Positions 9,834-18,195 of a stretch of DNA of 64,000 bases are shown one piece after another (the first letter of the stretch is position 1; the number at the start of each line of letters is the position of its first letter). The DNA lies in the NCBI RefSeq assembly GCF_020511155.1, contig NZ_CP041216.1, forward strand, positions 3,658,001 through 3,722,000, written 5' to 3'. This stretch comes from Shewanella glacialimarina (GTDB lineage Bacteria; Pseudomonadota; Gammaproteobacteria; Enterobacterales; Shewanellaceae). Made by a program: the position numbers and the translations under genes. Below the pieces are notes generated by a model. That model searched no databases, had not been told where the DNA came from, and was given only the letters and a program-made list of their open reading frames with translations.

Positions 9834-9874
9834 AACCTTAATAGTGAATATAACCTCACTGTTAAGGTTTTTCT
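9834..9874 (+). promoter_or_regulatory. Strong hairpin overlapping the ribosome-binding site of the porin-like gene
   Basis: Bases 9834-9847 pair with 9856-9869 to form a 14-bp stem (one G-U pair) with an 8-base loop. The only Shine-Dalgarno-like sequence, AAGG at 9864-9867, lies in the 3' arm, and the run TTTTTCT then leads directly into the ATG at 9875. The element could be an intrinsic terminator or attenuator (stem plus U-run) or a structure that hides the ribosome site until opened. Either would make expression of the downstream pair conditional. Confidence 0.55.
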
Positions 9875-10951
9875 ATGAAAAAGAAGATAGCAATTGTCAT
9901 CAGTTCACTATTTCTGGCATCGCCAGCTTTAGCTGAAGTGAATATTTCAGGTTTTGCTTCTATTGTCGGCGGTCAAGTACTAGAAGGCTCCGGCGTTGAA
10001 GAATTTGATTTAGGTCCCTCATTTCTAGCAGATTACCCTTTAGTGGGTGTCTATGAAGAAGAAATCAGTTTTAAACCCGATACACTTTTCGGTATTCAAT
10101 TTAGTGCTGACTTAATGGAAGGTTTATCAGCAACGGCTCAAGTCGTTTCTCGAGGTGCTAATGACTTTTCTGCCGATTTTGAATGGGCTTATGTGTCATA
10201 TGAACTCAACGACAACTGGACATTCCAAGGGGGTAAAAAGCGTCTACCTCTTTATTATTACAGTGACTTCTTTGACGTTGGTTATGCTTACACCTGGATC
10301 AGACCACCAGCAGATAACTATACTTGGCAAATATTTAACTATACAGGAGTAAGCGCGCTCTACAGCTATCTTGTAGGCGATTGGACTGTGTCTGGCCAAG
10401 TTTATTATGGTCTTGAAGAAAGTGACCCAAATAAACTGTTATCTGAATTCTTCTTTTTAGAAAGCACCCGTGAAATTTGGAAAGATATAGGCGGTATCGT
10501 TGTTCAATTTAATCGTGATTGGTTGGATATTCGCTTAACTCATATGCAATATACCAATGAAAGATATATCGGCGATGTACAACAAGAATGGGACGGCAGT
10601 ACCGAACGAACAGGTAAGTTTTATGGCTTATCAGTCAATATTGATTATGAAAACTTTATCCTATTAACTGAATTAAATCGCCTCGCTCTGCAGGGTGATG
10701 ATCTAGATACTTACTTAATCACCCTTGGTTACAGAATTAGCGATTTTACCCCTTACGTTTCCTATTCAGACTTTAATGACGGTGTTGGTGGCGAAGTTCA
10801 TAATACGACATCATTTGGCGTTCGTTGGGATTTTCATCCTTCTGCCGCTCTTAAAGTGCAATATGATGACGTAGAAGATAATGGCGGACCGGGCTTGAAA
10901 GTTGCCGGTGATGCTAAAGCGGTTTCTGTTGGTATTGACTTAGTATTCTAG
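9875..10951 (+). CDS. Outer-membrane porin-like beta-barrel protein
   Basis: 358 residues with a signal peptide (1-20, cleavage after ALA). The mature chain alternates short amphipathic strands with aromatic girdle residues (VSYELNDNWTFQGGKK, SALYSYLVGDW, VSVGIDLVF) and ends in Phe, as outer-membrane barrels recognised by BamA do. It matches the general layout of DcaP-like or trimeric porins, but no specific subfamily is recognised. Translation is probably affected by the hairpin just upstream. The next gene begins 9 bases after the stop and encodes a PstS-like protein, so the two are co-transcribed and may handle the same anion (inference). Confidence 0.78.
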   Translation: MKKKIAIVISSLFLASPALAEVNISGFASIVGGQVLEGSGVEEFDLGPSFLADYPLVGVYEEEISFKPDTLFGIQFSADLMEGLSATAQVVSRGANDFSADFEWAYVSYELNDNWTFQGGKKRLPLYYYSDFFDVGYAYTWIRPPADNYTWQIFNYTGVSALYSYLVGDWTVSGQVYYGLEESDPNKLLSEFFFLESTREIWKDIGGIVVQFNRDWLDIRLTHMQYTNERYIGDVQQEWDGSTERTGKFYGLSVNIDYENFILLTELNRLALQGDDLDTYLITLGYRISDFTPYVSYSDFNDGVGGEVHNTTSFGVRWDFHPSAALKVQYDDVEDNGGPGLKVAGDAKAVSVGIDLVF

Positions 10952-10960
10952 GAGAGAGAT

Positions 10961-11371
10961 ATGAATAAATTACTATGCTCAATCCTGTTGAGCTTAATAT
11001 CACTGCAAGCATCCGCGGCAATTGCGGTTATTGTTCACCCGAGTAACGCTGACAGTATCGATCAAAAATATATCGAAAACATATATCTTGGTAAGGTAAA
11101 GTCGTTCCCCAGTGGAGAGCAAGTTGTACCAATTAATATGGATGCGTCACAAACGGCTAAAGAGACATTTGACTCTGCTGTATTAAGTAAGTCAGCAAGT
11201 CAGCTAAAAGCTTATTGGTCGAAGAAAATGTTTACTGGTAAAGGGACACCACCCAAAGAAGTATCCAGTACCGAGGACATGATCAAATTGATCTCTTCAA
11301 ACCCAAGTATGATTGGTTATATAGACAGCGGCTCAGTGAATGACACAGTAAAAGTGGTTGCCGAGTTTTAG
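10961..11371 (+). CDS. Small periplasmic PstS-like (phosphate-binding-protein-like) protein
   Basis: 136 residues with a signal peptide (1-19, cleavage after ASA). The mature part resembles the first lobe of PBP-like phosphate-binding proteins: VIVHPSNADSID, then IYLGKVKSFPSGEQVVPINMD, then AYWSKKMFTGKGTPPK and a closing MIGYIDSGSV. Full-length PstS has about 320 residues, so this is the short single-lobe version that often sits beside porins in Shewanella-like genomes (family knowledge, not checked). GGAGAGAG gives a strong ribosome site. A bidirectional terminator follows. Confidence 0.78.
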   Translation: MNKLLCSILLSLISLQASAAIAVIVHPSNADSIDQKYIENIYLGKVKSFPSGEQVVPINMDASQTAKETFDSAVLSKSASQLKAYWSKKMFTGKGTPPKEVSSTEDMIKLISSNPSMIGYIDSGSVNDTVKVVAEF

Positions 11372-11424
11372 GCCTGTCAATATTTTAGGGTCAGGCGGCG
11401 ATATTTACACGGTTAAGATAAGCT

Positions 11425-11470
11425 AAAAAAATGCCAGCGGTAACTTAAACGTTATCGCTGGCATTTTTTA
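11425..11470. terminator. Bidirectional intrinsic terminator
   Basis: Stem AAATGCCAGCGGTAAC pairs with GTTATCGCTGGCATTT across a short TTAAAC loop, flanked by A-run on the left and T-run on the right. It lies between the convergent PstS-like gene and the OsmC-YcaO gene and can serve both. Confidence 0.85.
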
Positions 11471-11494
11471 TTATGTTTAATTATTTTTTCATGC

Positions 11495-13675
11495 TTATGA
11501 CTTTTGCTGACGCGCTTGATGAAGCTTCTTGTAGCTTTCAATCAGCCTTAAATGCGGCTCGATCCCTTCTAAATTGATACTGGTTTTAGTTAAACCATAA
11601 AAACGTACCTTACCCGAGACAGACCCAACCACATTGTCCATTACCTCAGCACCAAACATTCTATTAAAGTTACCGATAAAGTGTTCTAGCGCTAAGTCTT
11701 CATCTAAGGTCACTTCAAGCACGGCATTGGCTGCTTGATAGAACAAGCGGCGTTGCACAGTGTTGTCATTAAACTGCAAAAACTCCTCGACTAATTCCAG
11801 GGCATCTTCATGCTGTCCTAGTGCCAAGTAAATCATTATTTTGAGTTCAATAATGGTCAGCTGCCCCCAAACCGTATTCTCATCAAATACGATGCCAATT
11901 AAGGTACCAATATCGGTCTGGTTATCAAGCTGGCTTTCTTCTAAACGATTAACTAACTTGCCTAGGGCTTTAGTGCTTAACGAGTGCAGGTTTAAAATAT
12001 CCTCCCGATAAGCAAGCGACTTATTGGTGTTGTCCCATATTAAGTCATCCACTGGGTAAACTTCGGAATATTCCGGCACTAATATACGGCAAGCTGAAGC
12101 ACCTAATTCAGTAAATTCAGCGATATACACTTCTTTACCCATAGCTTCTAAAATACCGAACAGCCCACTCGCTTCTTCTTCACTGGTGCCGGAGAAATCC
12201 CATTCACAGAACTCATAGTCATACTTACTGCTAAAGAAGCGCCAAGATATTACCCCTGTTGAGTCAATAAAGTGCTCAACAAAGTTTTCAGGTTCGGTCA
12301 CTGCCATGCTATTAAATGTTGGTTTTGGCACATCGTTTAAGCCTTCAAAACTGCGCCCTTGTAACAGCTCAGTTAAACTGCGTTCTAGCGCCACTTCAAA
12401 GCTTGGGTGTGCTCCAAACGAGGCGAATACGCCGCCAGTTCTTGGATTCATTAAGGTCACACACATCACCGGGAATTGGCCACCTAATGACGCATCTTTC
12501 ACTACAATAGGGAAGCCTTGTTCTTCCAAGCCTTTAATGCCCGCTAGAATACTAGGGTACTTTTCAAGTACCGACATTGGCACATCTGGCAGCACTATTT
12601 CTTGTTCAATGATTTGACGCTTTACTGCACGCTCAAAAATTTCAGATAAACACTGCACATGGGCTTCTTGTAGGTTATTACCGGCGCTCATGCCATTACT
12701 TAAAAACAAATTTTCGATTAGATTAGACGGGAAATATACCGTTTCACCATCAGACTGACGCGTATAAGGAATAGCACAAATACCGCGAGCAATATTGCCT
12801 GAGTTAGTATCAATTAGGTGCGAGCCATTTAGCTCTTCATCTGGATTATAAATATCTAAACAATACTCATCTAATAGGCCAGTTGGTAGTGAGTCGTCCT
12901 CTTCTAAAGCAAACCATTTCTCATTCGGATAATGGACAAATTCGCTATTGGCGATCTCAACACCATAGAATTGATCATTGTAGAAAAAGTTATTGTTTAA
13001 ACGCTCAATAAACTCGCCCAAGGCTGAGCACAGTGCACTTTCTTTGGTCGCGCCTTTACCATTGGTAAAACACATAGGCGATGCTGCATCACGAATATGC
13101 AAAGACCATACATTTGGCACTATGTTACGCCACGATGAAATTTCAATTTTCATCCCAAGATCGGCCAACATGGTGGTCATGTTTTGAATGGTTTGTTCAA
13201 GGGGTAAATCTTTACCTAAAATAAAGGTACTGGAATCGCCTTCAACTTGCCCCATCAACATTGCATTGGCATCGGCATCGAGATTTTCAACGGTTTCAAC
13301 TTTAAATTCAGGACCTGTTTGCACCACTTTCTTCACGGTACAGCGATCGATTGAACGCAAAATCCCTTCGCGATCTTTATCAGAAATATCAGCAGGTAGC
13401 TCTACTTGAATTTGGAAAATTTGGTTATAGCGATCTTCAGGATCAACAATATTGTTTTGCGACAATCTGATATTTTCAGTCGATATATCACGCGCTTTAC
13501 AGTAGACCTTAATAAAATAGGCGGCACATAAGGCAGACGAAGCTAGGAAGTAATCAAAGGGACTCGGCGCAGAACCATCACCCTTGTAGCGAATAGGTTG
13601 ATCAGCCGTGACGGTAAAGTCATCGAACTTGGCTTCTAGTCTTAAATTGTCGAGAAAATTTACTTTGATTTCCAT
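11495..13675 (-). CDS. ycaO: OsmC-YcaO fusion protein (YcaO-type ATP-dependent cyclodehydratase fold)
   Basis: 726 residues, longer than the classical YcaO of about 586. Residues 1-135 are an OsmC/Ohr-like domain (PSPFDYFLASSALCAAYF with a conserved Cys). The YcaO domain spans about 180-570; its ATP-binding glutamates are in GKGATKESALCSALGEFIER and in AHVQCLSEIFERAV. The last 130 residues are helical and TPR-like. YcaO proteins activate amide backbones with ATP; this stand-alone housekeeping type is linked in E. coli to beta-methylthiolation of ribosomal protein S12 with RimO. No precursor peptide, dehydrogenase or export gene is adjacent, so a peptide-natural-product role is unlikely. Single gene. 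Confidence 0.88.
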   Translation of the reverse strand: MEIKVNFLDNLRLEAKFDDFTVTADQPIRYKGDGSAPSPFDYFLASSALCAAYFIKVYCKARDISTENIRLSQNNIVDPEDRYNQIFQIQVELPADISDKDREGILRSIDRCTVKKVVQTGPEFKVETVENLDADANAMLMGQVEGDSSTFILGKDLPLEQTIQNMTTMLADLGMKIEISSWRNIVPNVWSLHIRDAASPMCFTNGKGATKESALCSALGEFIERLNNNFFYNDQFYGVEIANSEFVHYPNEKWFALEEDDSLPTGLLDEYCLDIYNPDEELNGSHLIDTNSGNIARGICAIPYTRQSDGETVYFPSNLIENLFLSNGMSAGNNLQEAHVQCLSEIFERAVKRQIIEQEIVLPDVPMSVLEKYPSILAGIKGLEEQGFPIVVKDASLGGQFPVMCVTLMNPRTGGVFASFGAHPSFEVALERSLTELLQGRSFEGLNDVPKPTFNSMAVTEPENFVEHFIDSTGVISWRFFSSKYDYEFCEWDFSGTSEEEASGLFGILEAMGKEVYIAEFTELGASACRILVPEYSEVYPVDDLIWDNTNKSLAYREDILNLHSLSTKALGKLVNRLEESQLDNQTDIGTLIGIVFDENTVWGQLTIIELKIMIYLALGQHEDALELVEEFLQFNDNTVQRRLFYQAANAVLEVTLDEDLALEHFIGNFNRMFGAEVMDNVVGSVSGKVRFYGLTKTSINLEGIEPHLRLIESYKKLHQARQQKS

Positions 13676-13858
13676 TGAATACGCCTACAGTCATTCACGG
13701 CCAAACGGCCAAATTATCTAATTAAGGTGAATTATCGGTGTTTTTGGCCCAATAGTCTTGGGTTTATTCAACAAAAAGTCTGAATTAAGCAGATAACAGC
13801 AAAGCATAATGGGAAAGATCAAAATAGAACTGCAACATACTATGGGACGTTAATACTT

Positions 13859-14089
13859 TTATTTTTGCTTTTCTGACTCCCGCGTCACCAAAAGAAATGT
13901 CAGATACATTTTAGTGGGCAATGACAGCACCATGCCAAAGGCAACGCACATGGCGCTGATAATAATGCCTTTTACGCCCATGGCTTCAACGGTTTCATTA
14001 AAGTTGTGCAAATAAATGCCCGTCAGAATTAAGCTAATCCCTATCGTTATACTGGTTTTTAGTAACAAGATAAGCCTGGCGTCAGTCAC
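13859..14089 (-). CDS. Small two-helix inner-membrane protein, function unknown
   Basis: 76 residues with two hydrophobic segments (about 6-25 and 37-55) separated by a short polar loop (YLHNFNETVEAMG), and charged ends. No family is recognised. The sequence upstream of its ATG (TAAGAGATAAAAAGTG) is a plausible ribosome site. It lies between the photolyase operon and the YcaO gene, 135 bases from the flavin reductase, and may be a separate transcript. Confidence 0.6.
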   Translation of the reverse strand: MTDARLILLLKTSITIGISLILTGIYLHNFNETVEAMGVKGIIISAMCVAFGMVLSLPTKMYLTFLLVTRESEKQK

Positions 14090-14223
14090 TTTTTATCTCT
14101 TAATTTCGAGGATTACGTATAACTAATATACTGCCCTTAAATGGTTAATGTCACTGTGATTCAAATCATGCAAGTATCAATAAGTACTTACGTTTTACCT
14201 TATTTTATATTTCTAACTAATTG

Positions 14224-14871
14224 CTAATCACCATCAACGGATAACTGGGATAAATCTTGATCGGGTTTGGCATAACTTAAACGACTTAATCGCTTGGTAG
14301 TGTGATAGCCATTAAGCCCGGATACCGCAACGGTTTCAAGTGACTCTATATCAAGATAGCCATCGGCTTTTAATGCTTGTTCAACAAATAAAACGTGGCT
14401 GATTTCACCAATCACTAAAATGGTGTTATTAATGGCGAGCGGGATAATCTCACGCACTTGCAAAGAAAACTTCAGCCGACTTTGTGCCACAAATGGTGCA
14501 GCTACATCGTTAATGTATTCAGCGGTTAAGCCCACCTGTTCAAATTCAGACACACCAACATCATAACGGGCGGAAGTTTGATGAGCCTGCTTATAAATCT
14601 GTGCCGAAACCTGATTAATAGTATAAACCCCAGTTTGTTTAATGTTGTCTAAGGTATCTCTGGGCACACCATCGGGGCGGATAATCATTCCCATTAATGC
14701 GGGATCTGCACCAATATGAAACGCTGAGCTAATCATAGATAAATTAGTTATGCCCTTTGCGTCTTGAGTGCCTACTAAATTGGCACTCTTAAAGCCCGAT
14801 AAGCTGTTAATAAAACGTGCTCTAAAACGTGGTTCTAGCGCGATTATATCTTCAGAAGTTAAGTGTTTCAT
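14224..14871 (-). CDS. Flavin reductase-like (FMN-binding split barrel) protein
   Basis: 215 residues. The flavin-reductase-like fold is indicated by LVGTQDAKGITNLSMIS (the FMN phosphate loop), the GMIIRPDGVPRDTLDNI segment with TGVYTINQ, and HVLFVEQALKADGYLD. Relatives reduce FMN or FAD with NAD(P)H, or act as flavin-binding oxidoreductases. ATG preceded by AGGAT. It is the last gene of a five-gene minus-strand run with three photolyase/cryptochrome genes, 46 bases after the iron-sulfur photolyase; supplying reduced flavin to these FAD enzymes is an attractive inference. Confidence 0.8.
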   Translation of the reverse strand: MKHLTSEDIIALEPRFRARFINSLSGFKSANLVGTQDAKGITNLSMISSAFHIGADPALMGMIIRPDGVPRDTLDNIKQTGVYTINQVSAQIYKQAHQTSARYDVGVSEFEQVGLTAEYINDVAAPFVAQSRLKFSLQVREIIPLAINNTILVIGEISHVLFVEQALKADGYLDIESLETVAVSGLNGYHTTKRLSRLSYAKPDQDLSQLSVDGD

Positions 14872-14917
14872 TAATGGTTTATCCTAAAATTAACAGGCAG
14901 ATAGTATCTATTATGTC

Positions 14918-16486
14918 TTATAGCGCTGATAAATTAGCCAATAAGTGTTCCGCATGGTCTAAAATAATCTGGCGATCTTCCGCTGGTTTTTTTAACCAAT
15001 TGGCATAGACCATTTTAGTGCGTGGATTTGCGCTAAAGTCATTTTGATGCCGGCTCATAAAGTGCCAATATAATGAGTTCAGCGGACAAGCATTGGCGCC
15101 GTGCGCCTTCGTGACTTGATAGACACAGTCACCGCAGTAATCACTCATTTTATTAATGTAGTTACCACTGGCCGCATAGGCTTTGGAGCCTACAATACCG
15201 CCGTCAGCAAATTGACTCATGCCTCTGGTATTGGGCATTTCAACCCACTCAATAGCATCGATATAAATGCCTAAATACCAGGCATCGACCTCATCGGGTT
15301 GAATGCCGGCGATTAAACAAAAGTTGCCTGTTACCATCAGCCGTTGAATATGATGTGCATGGGCATATTCAAGCGATTGCTTAATTGCATGGTGCTGGCA
15401 GTTCATTTTAGTATTGCCGGTCCAAAACCAATCAGGTAGCGCCCTTGATGCGCCAAGTGCATTTAGCTTGGAATAGTTCGGCATATTGGCCCAGTAAATC
15501 CCCCTCACAAACTCGCGCCAACCGATTATTTGCCTCACAAACCCCTCTATTTGCGCTAGGGTTATTTCGCCATTAGACGACTCAAAATGTGCAATAGCAG
15601 TATTAACAACGCATTGGGGACTGATCATTTTAGTATTAAGGGCGAAGGACAACCGTGAATGATAAAGGGTCCACTGCTTAGATTCACCCAATGTATCTAA
15701 TTTAGCCGTCATTGCATCTTGAAACTGTCCGAATCTGACTAAACAAAAGCGGCAAAAATGATCTAAAAGTGATAATGCTTGTTGCCGGTTCACTGGCCAC
15801 AACAGGGTGGTATTCACTTCACCTAGGGTATGGATGTTATGCCGTTGAATTCGTTCCCATATTGATGTGACATCATTACTAAATAACAAGGGTTCAGGTA
15901 CAGAAGCAAAGTCTTTGGGTTTTAATTTTTGACGATTTTGCTGATCGAAATTCCATTGGCCTCCAGCAGGTTCAGTCCCTTGCATCATCACATTAAATCG
16001 TAGCCGCATTTTACGGTAAAAGTGTTCTAGCCGATGTCTTTTATCCTGTTGAAAATAGTCAGACAACTCAGCATCCGTTAAATAAAAATGCTCGCTCTCA
16101 TAAGATGTTGCTGTGATAGTTAACCCTTGAGTAAAAGTATCAAGTTGCTTGCGTAAGCGGTATTCATCAGCAAGTTGATATTCAAACTCAGTAACACTGT
16201 AACGCTGAAATAAGGCCGTCAGTAATGCTGGTAAGTCTTGATATTGCGCAGTGTCATCTAAGGTTAGGTGCAATACACAATGGCCCGCCTGTTCAAGTGC
16301 ACTGGCAAATTGTGACATAGCAGCAAAAAAGGCTGATATTTTTTGGGCATGATGCTGGGTATAACTGGCTTCCTGGTGCAGCTCGGCAATAACATATAAA
16401 GTATGTTGATCTTTTTCACGAAACCAAGAATGCGATGCATTAAGTTGGTCGCCTAAAATTAACCGCAACCTTTTTGCTGACTTCAT
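14918..16486 (-). CDS. phrB: Iron-sulfur bacterial cryptochrome/(6-4) photolyase (FeS-BCP, PhrB/CryB type)
   Basis: 522 residues. N-terminal antenna domain begins RLRLILGDQLNASHSW, the signature of the photolyase-related (DUF523-like) group. The C-terminal FAD domain has Cys363, Cys451, Cys454 and Cys467 (MNCQHH, YCGDC, ACPLN), the same spacing as the four cluster cysteines reported for Agrobacterium PhrB, so a [4Fe-4S] cluster is expected. Such enzymes use FAD and a lumazine antenna to repair (6-4) photoproducts with blue light. The start ATG overlaps the DUF2256 stop by 4 bases (ATGA), which implies translational coupling. Confidence 0.9.
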   Translation of the reverse strand: MKSAKRLRLILGDQLNASHSWFREKDQHTLYVIAELHQEASYTQHHAQKISAFFAAMSQFASALEQAGHCVLHLTLDDTAQYQDLPALLTALFQRYSVTEFEYQLADEYRLRKQLDTFTQGLTITATSYESEHFYLTDAELSDYFQQDKRHRLEHFYRKMRLRFNVMMQGTEPAGGQWNFDQQNRQKLKPKDFASVPEPLLFSNDVTSIWERIQRHNIHTLGEVNTTLLWPVNRQQALSLLDHFCRFCLVRFGQFQDAMTAKLDTLGESKQWTLYHSRLSFALNTKMISPQCVVNTAIAHFESSNGEITLAQIEGFVRQIIGWREFVRGIYWANMPNYSKLNALGASRALPDWFWTGNTKMNCQHHAIKQSLEYAHAHHIQRLMVTGNFCLIAGIQPDEVDAWYLGIYIDAIEWVEMPNTRGMSQFADGGIVGSKAYAASGNYINKMSDYCGDCVYQVTKAHGANACPLNSLYWHFMSRHQNDFSANPRTKMVYANWLKKPAEDRQIILDHAEHLLANLSAL

Positions 16487-16743
16487 CTCTTACTCCGGTT
16501 CACTGTCTGAATGGCCATTATTTGATCTATGCTGGTATTAATACTACTGAGCTTATCGGGGCGCAAATTAGCATGTTCAACATCGCTACCCTCAGATGGG
16601 TTTGGGAGTATAGCTTTACGTTCACCAGCGCAGCGTTTAGAACAATATTTAACGTTTTGCCAATCCTTTTGCCATTTTTTACGCCAGTTAAATGGACGTA
16701 AGCACACCAAACATATCTTAGACGGAAGCTGGGATTTTTTCAT
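16483..16743 (-). CDS. DUF2256 zinc-ribbon-like protein
   Basis: 86 residues. The first 40 residues carry Cys11-x-x-Cys14 and Cys34-x-x-x-Cys38 around a basic, Trp-rich stretch (RPFNWRKKWQKDW), which is the DUF2256 signature; the tail is polar. A structural zinc site is the natural reading. Function is not established. Its ATG follows the stop of the photolyase gene directly (TAG-ATG) and its own stop overlaps the next start, so it is translated in fixed ratio with two photolyases. DUF2256 genes are known to sit beside photolyase/cryptochrome genes in marine bacteria (recalled, not checked). Confidence 0.85.
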   Translation of the reverse strand: MKKSQLPSKICLVCLRPFNWRKKWQKDWQNVKYCSKRCAGERKAILPNPSEGSDVEHANLRPDKLSSINTSIDQIMAIQTVNRSKR

Positions 16744-18195
16744 CTAATCTGGCCTCACATGACGTTGCAAAAGTCGATAAGCTTCCCGCTTAACCTCAGG
16801 CTTAGTGCGCCACTGCCAAAGTAAACTTTGGGCCGCTTTATAGGTTTCACCTAAGTCGACTATCGGTGCAGGATAATCTGTACCTATGTTAACTTGATAC
16901 ATCATTTGCTCCATGGCAGATAACTGCCAAGGTGAATGAATTAAAGGTGCAGGTATTTCGGCAAGTTCTGGCACCCAACGTTTAACAAATTCACCTTGAG
17001 GATCTTTTTCCAGCCCTTGCTTAACAGGACTATAAATCCGAATAGTATTAATACCGGTCACCCCTGCTTGCATCTGAAATTGGCTGTAATGTATACCTGG
17101 CTCGAAATCTAAGAATAACCGCGCTAAATGTTTAACCCCTAAACGCCAATCTATTTGCAGGTGATGAGTTAAAAAACTGACTAACATGGCGCGCATTCTA
17201 AAATTAATATAACCGGTATGATGCAAGCAGCGCATACAAGCATCAACCATAGGCACGCCAGTTTGACCTTGCTCCCATGCAAGCAGCTTATTATCAGCAT
17301 CATCACCGTGAGCACGTGGTAGGTTGGTATAACCTCGATTTACTGGACGAAATTCCATCTCAGATTCACTTTCAAACTTCTGAATAAAATGACAATGCCA
17401 ATGTAATCTCGAACTCAGTGCCACTAAGCTTCGCCGCCAGCCTTTGGTATGCCAATGACTAAGCAGATGCTGATAAACTTGACGCAGACTGATATTACCC
17501 CAGGCCAGATAACTGGATAAACGTGAGCAATGCTGCTGGCTCAGTTCTGGGCTAGACAAACTATAGGCATAAGACTGACCACGACCTTGAAAAAATGATT
17601 CAAGCGTTTGCCATGCCATGTTTTCGCCCCCAAGTTGAAAGTCACCTTTGTCCTGGTTAAAGTGTTGCGCAACATCAGCCAGCGAATGGCAAGCAAGCGG
17701 CTCTATTAGCCATTTTACTGTGGTTAAGTTTATCGACTCAAATTGATAACGCATCACCTGTTGCCAGTACTTATCCCAATGTTGACGATTAGGTAAACCG
17801 CGAATAACAGCCGCATAGGGCGTTTCATACCACGCAATATCTTCTATATCGCACCAATGTTTAATATCAATATCACGATCAAAGGTCACCTTTAGACCCA
17901 CTTCTTGATGGGAAAATAACTGCGTAATACCATACTTATGGTGCAAATCAGACAAAGTTTGTATGGCTGGATCTGCACTGCACAGTAAACTGCCCTGGGG
18001 CAACTTAGTTTGCATATCAGTCAGAGATTCAATAATAAATTGCCAGTGCCTTGCCGAATAATGTGGGTCATTAACTAAAATTGGCTCAAAGCAATAAACC
18101 AACAGCACCGGTAAGCCGCTATTAATTGCATTAACTAAAGGCTGATGATCAGATAGTCTTAAATCTCGTTTTAACCATACAACGGCTATAGACAT
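16744..18195 (-). CDS. Cryptochrome/deoxyribodipyrimidine photolyase family protein
   Basis: 483 residues. Antenna (Rossmann) domain 1-130 starts [19 protein letters not shown]-binding helical domain follows with [53 protein letters not shown] and [13 protein letters not shown]. It belongs to the class-I-like group often annotated only as FAD-binding photolyase, distinct from Cry-DASH and from the FeS type, and whether it repairs DNA or signals is unknown. Its start overlaps the Cry-DASH stop (TAATG), so translation is coupled. Confidence 0.88.
   Translation of the reverse strand: MSIAVVWLKRDLRLSDHQPLVNAINSGLPVLLVYCFEPILVNDPHYSARHWQFIIESLTDMQTKLPQGSLLCSADPAIQTLSDLHHKYGITQLFSHQEVGLKVTFDRDIDIKHWCDIEDIAWYETPYAAVIRGLPNRQHWDKYWQQVMRYQFESINLTTVKWLIEPLACHSLADVAQHFNQDKGDFQLGGENMAWQTLESFFQGRGQSYAYSLSSPELSQQHCSRLSSYLAWGNISLRQVYQHLLSHWHTKGWRRSLVALSSRLHWHCHFIQKFESESEMEFRPVNRGYTNLPRAHGDDADNKLLAWEQGQTGVPMVDACMRCLHHTGYINFRMRAMLVSFLTHHLQIDWRLGVKHLARLFLDFEPGIHYSQFQMQAGVTGINTIRIYSPVKQGLEKDPQGEFVKRWVPELAEIPAPLIHSPWQLSAMEQMMYQVNIGTDYPAPIVDLGETYKAAQSLLWQWRTKPEVKREAYRLLQRHVRPD

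Noticed and set aside
11495..13675. Azole-peptide (RiPP) biosynthesis locus
   Set aside because: The YcaO gene has no precursor peptide, dehydrogenase or exporter beside it and has the housekeeping OsmC-YcaO layout.
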